A model generated the notes under the pieces. The model ran no database searches. It saw nothing but the letters and a program-made list of their open reading frames with translations, and was not told where the DNA came from. Source: Oscillospiraceae bacterium (GTDB taxonomy: Bacteria > Bacillota > Clostridia > Oscillospirales > Oscillospiraceae). Taken from it: a DNA stretch of 64,000 nucleotides. A program made the translations under genes and the position numbers. Positions 1 through 8,053 of the stretch are shown piece after piece; position 1 is the stretch's first letter, and each line of letters begins with the position of its first letter. The stretch lies in the NCBI GenBank assembly GCA_017412765.1, contig JAFPWN010000047.1, forward strand, positions 62,001-126,000, in the 5' to 3' direction.

Positions 1-224
1 CAGTTCTGATCTACGCTAACGAGGAAATAGTCTGGTACAGAAACGGCGAGAGAGTTCCGGAGAGCGAGCTGAATAAGAGCGACGCGATAGTCGAGGCGTA
101 CTCGGGGATCGCGGACGAGATCACCTACACTCTTACGGAGCGCGGAGAAAACGAAGCGGAACGGCTGAAAGTCAGCGTAAAGCTGAAGCATTTCGGCGTG
201 ATCGAATGGCACGAGGGAATCTGA
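1..224 (+). CDS. C-terminal end of an unidentified protein upstream of the pilus genes (5' truncated by window)
   Basis: An open frame enters from the left edge (first full codon at base 3) and stops with TGA at 222-224, giving about 73 C-terminal residues. The tail is charged and beta-rich, ending in HFGVIEWHEGI, with no membrane segment. It sits 28 bp before a prepilin-peptidase homologue and reads in the same direction, so it is probably part of the pilus operon. The alternating hydrophobic pattern could fit the globular head of a minor prepilin or a PilX-like protein. That is inference from position only; no family is recognised. Confidence 0.6.
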   Translation, partial: VLIYANEEIVWYRNGERVPESELNKSDAIVEAYSGIADEITYTLTERGENEAERLKVSVKLKHFGVIEWHEGI

Positions 225-252
225 GTCGGCGAATAAGAAGGGGCGAAGAGGA

Positions 253-1026
253 ATGGAACTCGTCTATATAATTGCTACTCTCATAGCGGGTCTGCTTGTG
301 GGAGGACTGTTGAATGAAATGATATACCGCCTGCCTTCGGGGGAGATACCGTTCCCGAGGCGGTGCCGGGAGTGCGGCAAAGCGTATTCACTGAGCGATT
401 ATCTGAGCGTTGTCGCGGGGATAAGCGGCAGGAACCGCTGTGATAAATGCGGCGCCCTGAGAAAGCGCAGAGAGGCGATTATCGAGTTGGCGAACGCCTT
501 TCTGTGGCTGCTGAGCTTTCTGACGTTCAGAAATTCGACAATAGGACATCTGTTTATATCCTTTGCGGCAATCTCGACTTACATCTGTATCGGATTTATA
601 GAATATGACGGAAAGAAGCTGCCCGGGTGGATTTACCTGTTCCTGCTCGCGCTCGGAATTCTCGATATATTCTGCAACGGAGAGCTTGAAATAAAAGAGA
701 GAATAATCGGAGCGCTGCTCGGCGGAGGCTTTTTCGCGCTGAGCTACGCTGTGTGCTATATCCTTCTGAAAAAAGAGGGACTTGGCTGGAGCGACGTTAA
801 GCTCATGGCGGTCAGCGGATTCCTTATGGGCTGGCAGGCGAGCTGTATGACAATCATCTTCGGCACGCTTGTCGCGGCGGTTATTCTTGCCGTTGTGTCG
901 ATGAGAAAAGGAAACAGAAATAAGGAATACCCTTTCTCCGCGTTCATTTCGATCGGCGCGATAGTGTCGATGATGTACGGAGAAGCGATGCTGAGAGCGT
1001 ATATTCGGTTATTCTCAATTTTTTGA
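253..1026 (+). CDS. Prepilin-peptidase (A24) homologue with altered catalytic motifs
   Basis: This 257-residue polytopic membrane protein has the layout of type IV prepilin peptidases, which cut the leader of prepilins and N-methylate the new end. It has the N-terminal GGLLNEMIYRLP segment, two zinc-type CxxC pairs (Cys38/41 and Cys63/66) and hydrophobic helices after them. The first active-site segment reads IEYDGKKLP: the position of the first catalytic Asp, seven residues before Pro124, is Glu117. The second motif, normally GxGD, reads GWSD (Asp181 kept, Gly to Ser). An intact paralogue at 17669 carries ADLEAYLVP and GGGD. The enzyme may therefore be inactive, of altered specificity, or only a methylase or scaffold. 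It starts with ATG behind GAAGAGG and is followed 20 bp later by pilC. Confidence 0.85.
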   Translation: MELVYIIATLIAGLLVGGLLNEMIYRLPSGEIPFPRRCRECGKAYSLSDYLSVVAGISGRNRCDKCGALRKRREAIIELANAFLWLLSFLTFRNSTIGHLFISFAAISTYICIGFIEYDGKKLPGWIYLFLLALGILDIFCNGELEIKERIIGALLGGGFFALSYAVCYILLKKEGLGWSDVKLMAVSGFLMGWQASCMTIIFGTLVAAVILAVVSMRKGNRNKEYPFSAFISIGAIVSMMYGEAMLRAYIRLFSIF

Positions 1027-1046
1027 TCTGTTAGCGAGGTAGTTCT

Positions 1047-2258
1047 TTGAAAAAATACAGTTACGTTGCGGTAAATCTGAACAGAAAACAGTTTACCGGA
1101 AGCTTCCTTGCGGAGAGCGAGGACGATCTGCGCCGCAAGCTCTCACAGCAGGGCTTGTATCTTGTAAGCGCGAAGCCAGTGTCGAATAAATCGCCGCAGG
1201 CGTCGTTCTTCTCATTGAGCAGCAAGGTCTCTCTATCTGAGCTTACGACCTTCTGCCGGCAGTTTGCTATAATGATAAACGTCGGCATATCCGTAGTGGA
1301 CAGCCTTAATATGCTTCAGCAGCAGAAGTTTTCAGGGCTGATGAAAAAGGTCCTCTACCTCGTTGCGGAGGACGTGCAGTCCGGACTTATGCTCTCTGAG
1401 GCGATGGAAAAGCACAAAAAAATATTTCCCGAGTTTTTCAGAAGCATGGTGTTTGTAGGCGAGCAGAGCGGCTCGCTGGACACTGTACTGACGAACGTCG
1501 CGGATTACTATGAAAAGAGCGAACAGCTGAGAAAGAAGATCAAGAGCGCGATGAGCTATCCTATTCTGCTGCTTGCGCTTACGATAGCGCTTGTCGGACT
1601 TATGGTGCTCTACGTTATCCCGACCTTCAAGAGCGCGCTTTCGACGATGGATCTGGAGATGCCGGCGCTGACGATGGCAATCTTCAACATGAGCGACTTC
1701 GTTATCGAAAACTGGCAGAATATAGCGCTCTACGTGATAGTGGCGGTCGCGCTCTTTATCGGAATAGGAAAGACGAAGCCGGGAAAGTATCTCTACGATA
1801 CGTTTCTCGTCAAGGTACCGCCGTTTGCAAAGTTCACAAGCTACAACGTAGCGTCCAAATTTTCGAGGTCTTTCGGACTCCTCCTTTACAGCGGCATGGA
1901 TATAGTTCAGTCGCTGGAGCTTATAACTAATCTTCTGGGCAACAAAAACGTGGAAAAGAGATTCGCACTTGCCGTCATCGACATAAAAAAGGGCATGAAC
2001 ATGACGATGGCTTTTGAGGCGTACAAGCTGTTCCCACAGCTTCTTATGCAGATGATATCGGTCGGTGAGAGAACCGGCGCAATGGACGAGGTGCTTATGA
2101 ATTCGAGCCGACACTTCGACGAGCTGACCGAGAACGCGCTGAACGCGATAACGAGCCTTATCCAGCCTGTTCTGCTCGTATTCATGGGCGGAGCGATCGG
2201 AGTAATGTTCCTTGCCGTTTATTCACCGATCATTACGATTATGGAAGGTATTCTGTAA
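1047..2258 (+). CDS. pilC: Type IV pilus inner-membrane platform protein PilC/GspF
   Basis: The 403-residue protein is the polytopic platform on which the PilB and PilT motors act. It has two T2SSF domains (about 67-190 and 265-395), each starting with an FCRQFA or FSRSFG type segment, and three membrane helices near 171-191, 225-245 and 372-395. The GEQSGSLD and GERTGAMD motifs, typical of the two repeats, are present. An N-terminal extension of about 60 residues resembles the usual PilC N-domain. The start is TTG at 1047 with GCGAGGTAG just upstream; it follows the preceding peptidase homologue by 20 bp, and pilB begins one base after its stop. Length and motifs are normal for the family. 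Confidence 0.95.
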   Translation: MKKYSYVAVNLNRKQFTGSFLAESEDDLRRKLSQQGLYLVSAKPVSNKSPQASFFSLSSKVSLSELTTFCRQFAIMINVGISVVDSLNMLQQQKFSGLMKKVLYLVAEDVQSGLMLSEAMEKHKKIFPEFFRSMVFVGEQSGSLDTVLTNVADYYEKSEQLRKKIKSAMSYPILLLALTIALVGLMVLYVIPTFKSALSTMDLEMPALTMAIFNMSDFVIENWQNIALYVIVAVALFIGIGKTKPGKYLYDTFLVKVPPFAKFTSYNVASKFSRSFGLLLYSGMDIVQSLELITNLLGNKNVEKRFALAVIDIKKGMNMTMAFEAYKLFPQLLMQMISVGERTGAMDEVLMNSSRHFDELTENALNAITSLIQPVLLVFMGGAIGVMFLAVYSPIITIMEGIL

Positions 2259-2259
2259 T

Positions 2260-3954
2260 ATGAATATAAATTATGAAGCACTGCAATTTTTCATTCTGAA
2301 AAAAGTCATCAAGAGAAAGGACGCCAAAGCCGTTCTCGACGAATGCGAAAGACTCAATATGTCAGCCGAGCAGTATCTTGTCGCCAAGGATATTGCCCTG
2401 CCTAATCAGGCTATGGCTGCCATGGGCGAGCTGTACAATCTTCCTAATATCGAGCTGGATATGCTCGAGATCAACAGATCGCTTGTGGACAAGTTCGGCC
2501 TTGCGTTCTTAAGGCGGCATAAGATTATACCCGTGAGCATAGACAGGGACGGAGTGCTTCTCATAGCTACCGGAAAGCCTATGGATCCCATCGCCATATC
2601 GAATATAGCGGTACTTTATGACGGAAAAATGGACTTTGTCTACGTTCCGCAGGTGCAGATAGACATCTACATTGACGCGATAGTGGCGGTGCAGTCCACT
2701 TCCGCGGCTCTGGACGTTATCAAAAAGGATCAGGATGACGAGATCCTCAACAAAATAAAGGCGGCAAACGAGGCAAACGACGCCGACGCTTCCGTTATCA
2801 ATACTCCCGCTGTCAGACTAGTCGACTCCTTCATTAAGGAAGCGATACCATACCGGGCGAGCGATATCCATATCGAGCCGTCGGAAACTACGGTTCGGGT
2901 GAGATACCGCATCGACGGCGATCTGCTGACGAGAGCGGAGTTCCCGATGGATTCTTATCCTGCGATAGTATCGCGCCTTAAGATACTTGCGGGACTGAAC
3001 GTCGCGGAGACAAGAACGCCGCAGGACGGACGTATCAGCATGGTGGTCAACGGAACGCCGTACGATTTCCGTGTTTCGACGCTTCCGATGATCTACGGCG
3101 AAAAGTTCGTTATCCGAATTCTTGATAAAAGCTCGTTCCGCCTTACAAGAGAAGATCTCGGCTTCTCTGAGGCGAACAACGAGATCATCGACAAGACCCT
3201 CGCGGCGCCTCACGGCATCATTCTGCTGTGCGGGCCAACCGGATCCGGTAAGTCAACTACGCTCTACACCTTCCTTAAAGAGCTGAATACCACAAAGGTC
3301 AATATCGTAACGGTAGAGGACCCTGTCGAATATACGCTTAACGGCATAAACCAGGTACAGGTCAATCCGAAGGCAGACCTGACGTTCGCAAACGCGATAA
3401 GGTCTATTCTTCGTCAGGACCCGGATATAGTCATGATCGGAGAGATCCGCGATGAGGAAACCGCGCAGATCGCTATCCGAGCGGCGATCACCGGACACCT
3501 TGTTCTCAGCACCATACATACTAACGACGCGCCGAGCTCGGTCTCGCGTCTTGTTGAAATGGGCGCTTCCAACTACCTTGTCGGAGACGCGCTTGTCGCG
3601 GTCATAGCTCAGCGACTTGTAAAGAGACTGTGCCCCGTGTGCAAGAAGAGGGGAAAAACGAATCCGAAGGAGATGGCGCTTCTCAATCTGAAGGAGCCTG
3701 TCAGTATATGCAGACCTTTCGGCTGCCAGTTCTGCAACGGAACCGGCTATAAGGGAAGAATGGCTGTCCACGAGATCATGTACGTTAACGAGGGACTCAA
3801 GGAAATGATAAGCGACCCCGACTTTACCGTTGAGGAGCTGCGCAGTTACAGTAAGGAGCACGGAATGGTCCCGCTTTGGGACGCGTGCAGAGAATCGGTT
3901 TTGAAGGGTCAGACAAGTCTTCCGGAGCTTATGAAGCTGACAATCGAGGGATAA
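2260..3954 (+). CDS. pilB: Type IV pilus assembly ATPase PilB/GspE
   Basis: This 564-residue hexameric extension motor powers pilus polymerisation. An N-terminal MshEN/T2SSE-N domain (about 1-150) precedes the ATPase core. Walker A is GPTGSGKSTTLY (from residue 325), the Asp box is TVEDPVEY, Walker B is DPDIVMIGEIRDEET and the His box is ITGHLVLSTIHTNDA. Four C-terminal cysteines (CPVC and CQFC groups) form the zinc knuckle typical of PilB. The frame is open further upstream inside pilC, but ATG 2260, one base after the pilC stop with GGAAGG before it, is the sensible start. All catalytic elements look intact. Confidence 0.96.
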   Translation: MNINYEALQFFILKKVIKRKDAKAVLDECERLNMSAEQYLVAKDIALPNQAMAAMGELYNLPNIELDMLEINRSLVDKFGLAFLRRHKIIPVSIDRDGVLLIATGKPMDPIAISNIAVLYDGKMDFVYVPQVQIDIYIDAIVAVQSTSAALDVIKKDQDDEILNKIKAANEANDADASVINTPAVRLVDSFIKEAIPYRASDIHIEPSETTVRVRYRIDGDLLTRAEFPMDSYPAIVSRLKILAGLNVAETRTPQDGRISMVVNGTPYDFRVSTLPMIYGEKFVIRILDKSSFRLTREDLGFSEANNEIIDKTLAAPHGIILLCGPTGSGKSTTLYTFLKELNTTKVNIVTVEDPVEYTLNGINQVQVNPKADLTFANAIRSILRQDPDIVMIGEIRDEETAQIAIRAAITGHLVLSTIHTNDAPSSVSRLVEMGASNYLVGDALVAVIAQRLVKRLCPVCKKRGKTNPKEMALLNLKEPVSICRPFGCQFCNGTGYKGRMAVHEIMYVNEGLKEMISDPDFTVEELRSYSKEHGMVPLWDACRESVLKGQTSLPELMKLTIEG

Positions 3955-3971
3955 AAAGGGAGAGAAGAGCA

Positions 3972-6947
3972 TTGAAAAAGGTACACCGTCTAATCGCCGT
4001 GCTGCTTATCGCCGCGCTTTTGAGCTTGAATCTTACCGCTTTTGCGGCAGATGAAGCGGCGTCGAACGACGTAGTGTTCGTTGTGGACTGCAGCGGCTCC
4101 ATGAGAAAAGAGGACGCTCAGTATGCCTCAAGGGATATTTATCTGCAATTTCTGGAGAAATGCGACAGGGATAATACGAGCGTCGGCTTAGTCTGCTTTA
4201 CAAACCTGCTCGAATCAAGCTCCGATAAGCTCTATGCTCTCGGAGAAGAGGAAGGCCTTGCATCGGCAAAAGAGGAAGGCAAAAAGATTATATATCCATC
4301 AAGAGATACGGATATTGCTCTCGGACTTCGTGAGGCGATGCGCCTTCTGGACGAGGGAAAGGGCGAGAGAAAACTCATCGTCTTTATCGGCGACGGTGTG
4401 ACCGATCTTCCGAACGGCCCGAGAACGGTTGCCGAATCCGAAAGGGAGCTTGAAGAGCTACTGAAAAGAGCGCAGGACGAAAACACTGTCATATACTCTG
4501 TCGGCATGAACGGCGACGGCAACGCGAACACCTCGACGATCGAGATGCTTGCAAGTGAAACGGGTGGAATGAACTATACCGTTCACAGCGCCGGTGAAGC
4601 TGAGAATGTCGTATCTGACATCGTTCGGCTTATAAACGATGCTGAACCGATTGTTATTGATCATAATGAGGATTCCGACTCTCGCAGAGAGAAGAAGAGC
4701 TATTCATTTGACGAGCTATACGGCAGTATTCTCCAGAAGTTTGCCGAGATAGAGCCGATCGGAAGCGTTCAGACGATAGAAAACAGCTTCGCTGATGCGA
4801 TGATACAGATTCCCGAGATAACGAACACTGTTCCGGAAGAAGCTGATATGGAGAGTGCCTCAGAATCAAGCAGTGGAAACATATTTGATTTATTTCTAAG
4901 CTTCTTTCACGGTACCACAAAAAACGAGAACGAAGGCGATGTGTCCGGCCTTGAGGATATGATGGGCGGCGACGTTCCTGCTGACGAGCTTCCTGAGGGC
5001 ACGGAAGGCGCGGCTCCGGGCGTGGTACCGGGAGCTGTGCCGAGCGCGGGAAAAGTGAGCGACTACTATCTTGTCGTCAGAACGAACGGCGCGCTGAGCG
5101 GACTCAGAATATTCACAAATGAAGAGGATAAGAGGTCTGACTTCATCACCCCGGAAAACGGACTCAGCATCTACCGCCTCGGAGATTTGGGAGAAAACTG
5201 GTCAAACGAGAAGGTATATCTTGAATTTACCGGTGCCGAGGGCAGCCTCATCGAGCTTTATCTTCTGAACGCAGACTTTGTTGACGTTGTGATGGAGATA
5301 GACGCGGAGTGCGTTAAGCCGTCGCAGGCGCAGAACGTGCGGGCTTATGCCACGCTGCTCGGAGAATACAGCACAGCGCTGACGGAGCTTCTCGACGCGT
5401 CCGTAACGCTCCGTGTAATAGAGAGCGAGGAAACTGTTCCGCTCAGCGGGGAGTACGGCGAGAGCGGCTTTACGACGAAGGCTGTGCTTAACGAGGACTG
5501 CCACGTCATGCTCAACGCGGAGCTTGACATAGACGACGGCATACTTAATCCGCATCGCGTTATTGACATGAGTTACAACGTATGCGAGAATCCGGTGGCG
5601 CTGAAAAACAATGATAAGCAGAATATGTTCTTTTTCTCAAGCCTTACGGGAGGGACGCTCCTCGGAAAGACGATAAAGCTTGAGGACGTAGTGACCTACG
5701 AACCGTCAAGACAGCTTTCGGTACGCATCGACCGGGCTAAGAACATAACCTGCGACTATGACGCGGAAAAAGGCACGATAGCGCTCGGCGGAGGAAACGC
5801 CTACGAGGTCAATACTTTCTTTGTCGAGATCTCCGACGGCTTTGCCACGGTAAAGCTGCGCTGCTCGAGCGTGACGATACCGGCTATGCTGGTCATTACG
5901 ATACTGCTTGTCGTTGTGCTGATCGCGGCGATCATATTTATGGCTGCGTATAATAAAAAGCACACGAAATTTATCGGGAAGCTCTTCCTGAAGTTCCGTC
6001 TGCCCGAGAAGATGAGCGACTATGCGGTTGCTGATTCCGAGCTGATTTTCCCGTACACTTCGAGCATTTCGCTGTGGGATCTGATCGTGCTGAACAACTC
6101 GATGCACATGGCTCTCTCACAGATCATTGATAATTCTGAGCTGGAGGCAGTGGCTAAGGGCGTAATGATCGAGTCGAGATCAAAGGGCGAGATCTGGCTG
6201 AAGATAAAGCAGTCAACTCAGAGCCTCAGGATCAACGAAGAGGACTTCGGCAAGAAGAAGGACAAGCTCGTAGTGCTCGGACCTGAGGACAGCGCGACGG
6301 TGGATTTCGGCGGCGAGGGCGGCGACGTAAGGATGATCGTCTACCGCAATCCGAACACGGTGAAGTCCGAAAAAGTCGTGTTTACTGAAAAGAAGATCGC
6401 CCCGAGTCTTGATGAAAAGACCGAAAACGCCCGGCAGAAGCTCAGTGCGATCAGCGAAGAAGCGGTTGATACCGTTAAAAACGAGAAGGAAGAGAAGATC
6501 GCGGTCAGCTTCAACGAATGCGTAAACTACTATGTGTTCGCAAGCGTTCTCGGTATGCTCAAGCAGGACAGAGAGGGCAAGCACATAAGACTTTACAGGG
6601 ACACCGTTGATTTCTCACCCGTTACGCTTATTGACAGCGGTATCATAGACAACGATATCTACTATCTCGTATTCACAAAGTTCTGCACTAATCTTGACAG
6701 ACAGAGGCGCGAGAGCCTCGACAGTCAGATGCGCGCGCTGCTTGACGCCTGCGCCGCCGACGACGAAAAAGCAAAAAAGACGCAGAAGCAGGCGCAGAGC
6801 ATGATAATGAACTATACCGCCCTTCTGAACATGGTGCAGGATTCCTCGATGGAGGAGCCGGATAGCGAAAAATACGGAAAGGTAATTGAGTTCTATTCGA
6901 GCGTAATAGACGTTTGCAAGCAGCTGCTTGGCAAGCTTGACATCTGA
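3972..6947 (+). CDS. Membrane-anchored VWA-domain protein of the pilus operon
   Basis: The protein has 991 residues if begun at TTG 3972, which follows GGGAGAGAAG and directly precedes a signal peptide (KKVHRLIAVLLIAALL, cut near AFAA). A von Willebrand A domain follows, with MIDAS motif DCSGS (Asp39), the distal Thr in RDTDIALG and Asp in FIGDGVTD, so metal-dependent ligand binding looks intact. A long beta-rich extracytoplasmic region leads to one membrane helix at about 636-660 (ITILLVVVLIAAIIFM). Some 330 cytoplasmic residues end the protein, so it could pass a signal from outside to the motor side. It lies between pilB and pilT, 14 bp before pilT. The cytoplasmic domain is not recognised. 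A Gly/Pro/Val/Ala-rich linker sits near 340-390. Confidence 0.85.
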   Translation: MKKVHRLIAVLLIAALLSLNLTAFAADEAASNDVVFVVDCSGSMRKEDAQYASRDIYLQFLEKCDRDNTSVGLVCFTNLLESSSDKLYALGEEEGLASAKEEGKKIIYPSRDTDIALGLREAMRLLDEGKGERKLIVFIGDGVTDLPNGPRTVAESERELEELLKRAQDENTVIYSVGMNGDGNANTSTIEMLASETGGMNYTVHSAGEAENVVSDIVRLINDAEPIVIDHNEDSDSRREKKSYSFDELYGSILQKFAEIEPIGSVQTIENSFADAMIQIPEITNTVPEEADMESASESSSGNIFDLFLSFFHGTTKNENEGDVSGLEDMMGGDVPADELPEGTEGAAPGVVPGAVPSAGKVSDYYLVVRTNGALSGLRIFTNEEDKRSDFITPENGLSIYRLGDLGENWSNEKVYLEFTGAEGSLIELYLLNADFVDVVMEIDAECVKPSQAQNVRAYATLLGEYSTALTELLDASVTLRVIESEETVPLSGEYGESGFTTKAVLNEDCHVMLNAELDIDDGILNPHRVIDMSYNVCENPVALKNNDKQNMFFFSSLTGGTLLGKTIKLEDVVTYEPSRQLSVRIDRAKNITCDYDAEKGTIALGGGNAYEVNTFFVEISDGFATVKLRCSSVTIPAMLVITILLVVVLIAAIIFMAAYNKKHTKFIGKLFLKFRLPEKMSDYAVADSELIFPYTSSISLWDLIVLNNSMHMALSQIIDNSELEAVAKGVMIESRSKGEIWLKIKQSTQSLRINEEDFGKKKDKLVVLGPEDSATVDFGGEGGDVRMIVYRNPNTVKSEKVVFTEKKIAPSLDEKTENARQKLSAISEEAVDTVKNEKEEKIAVSFNECVNYYVFASVLGMLKQDREGKHIRLYRDTVDFSPVTLIDSGIIDNDIYYLVFTKFCTNLDRQRRESLDSQMRALLDACAADDEKAKKTQKQAQSMIMNYTALLNMVQDSSMEEPDSEKYGKVIEFYSSVIDVCKQLLGKLDI

Positions 6948-6961
6948 AAAGGAGAAAAGCA

Positions 6962-8011
6962 GTGGATATACTGAATAAACTTATCGGAGCAGCTTCGGAG
7001 GCGAAGGCTTCGGATATGCACATCAATTCGGGCAGCACGCCGATAGTGCGGCTTGACGGCGCGCTCGTCGAGCTCGGCGGAAGACCGTGGGATGAGGAAA
7101 CTGTCAGAGCTGCGGCAAACTCGCTTATGAACGAGGAGCAGCGCGAGTGGTTCGATAAAACCGGCGAGGTCGACCTCGCGGTCACTAACGGCAACGAAGC
7201 TCGAATCAGATGCAATATCTACCGGCAGATGGGAAGAACGGCGATAGCGATCCGACTTCTTCCGGTCAGCATCCCGACGCCGGAGCAGATAAACCTGCCC
7301 GAAACGATCGTTAACCTCACGAAAAAGAAAAAGGGTATCGTGCTTGTCACCGGCCCGACGGGAAGCGGAAAGAGTACGACTCTTGCGGCGCTTATCCACC
7401 ACATCAACAGAACTCAGAATAAGCACATAATAACGCTTGAGGACCCCGTTGAGTATATCCACACAAATATAAACTCCGTTATCCACCACAGACAGGTGGG
7501 CACGGATACTCAGAGCTTCGCAAGCGGAATGAGGGCGGCTCTGCGCCAGGACCCGGATATTATACTCGTCGGAGAGATGCGCGACCTCGAAACTATTTCT
7601 ACCGCTATCAGCGCCGCTGAAACGGGACACCTCGTGTTCGGAACGCTTCATACTACGAGCGCGGCGGGCGCGGTGGACAGAATCATCGACTCATACCCGG
7701 CAGATCAGCAGCAGCAGATCAGGGTCCAGGTCGCGGACGTACTCGAGGCGGTCGTAGCGCAGACTCTCGTGCCGAAAAAGAAGGGCGGAAGAGTCGGCGT
7801 TCACGAGATCATGATCGCAAATACCGCTATAAAGCAGCTCATAAGAGAGGCTAAGACTTATCAGATCAACTCGCAGATACAGCTTTCCGGCGCGTCGGGA
7901 ATGCAGCTCATGGACGAGGCGCTCCTGAGGCTCTATAAGGCGGACACGATCTCGAAGGAATACGCGCTCGCGGCGGCAAACGATAAGGTGTTGCTCGGCT
8001 CGAGAATGTAA
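6962..8011 (+). CDS. pilT: Type IV pilus retraction ATPase PilT
   Basis: A 349-residue retraction motor that depolymerises the pilus and gives twitching motility or DNA uptake. An N-terminal PAS-like domain is followed by Walker A GPTGSGKSTTLAAL (from residue 131), TLEDPVEY, Walker B DPDIILVGEMRD and the His box TGHLVFGTLHTTSA. The C-terminal retraction-specific motif is present as AIKQLIREAK, followed by GMQLMDEAL. There is no tetracysteine knuckle, which separates it from PilB. The start is GTG at 6962 behind AAAAGGAGAAAAGC, 14 bp after the VWA gene, so the two are probably translated from one message. Length and motifs are normal. Confidence 0.96.
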   Translation: MDILNKLIGAASEAKASDMHINSGSTPIVRLDGALVELGGRPWDEETVRAAANSLMNEEQREWFDKTGEVDLAVTNGNEARIRCNIYRQMGRTAIAIRLLPVSIPTPEQINLPETIVNLTKKKKGIVLVTGPTGSGKSTTLAALIHHINRTQNKHIITLEDPVEYIHTNINSVIHHRQVGTDTQSFASGMRAALRQDPDIILVGEMRDLETISTAISAAETGHLVFGTLHTTSAAGAVDRIIDSYPADQQQQIRVQVADVLEAVVAQTLVPKKKGGRVGVHEIMIANTAIKQLIREAKTYQINSQIQLSGASGMQLMDEALLRLYKADTISKEYALAAANDKVLLGSRM

Positions 8012-8053
8012 AAGGCGAAAAACAGTAAAACACAGGGCAAAGGGAGTGGAGAA

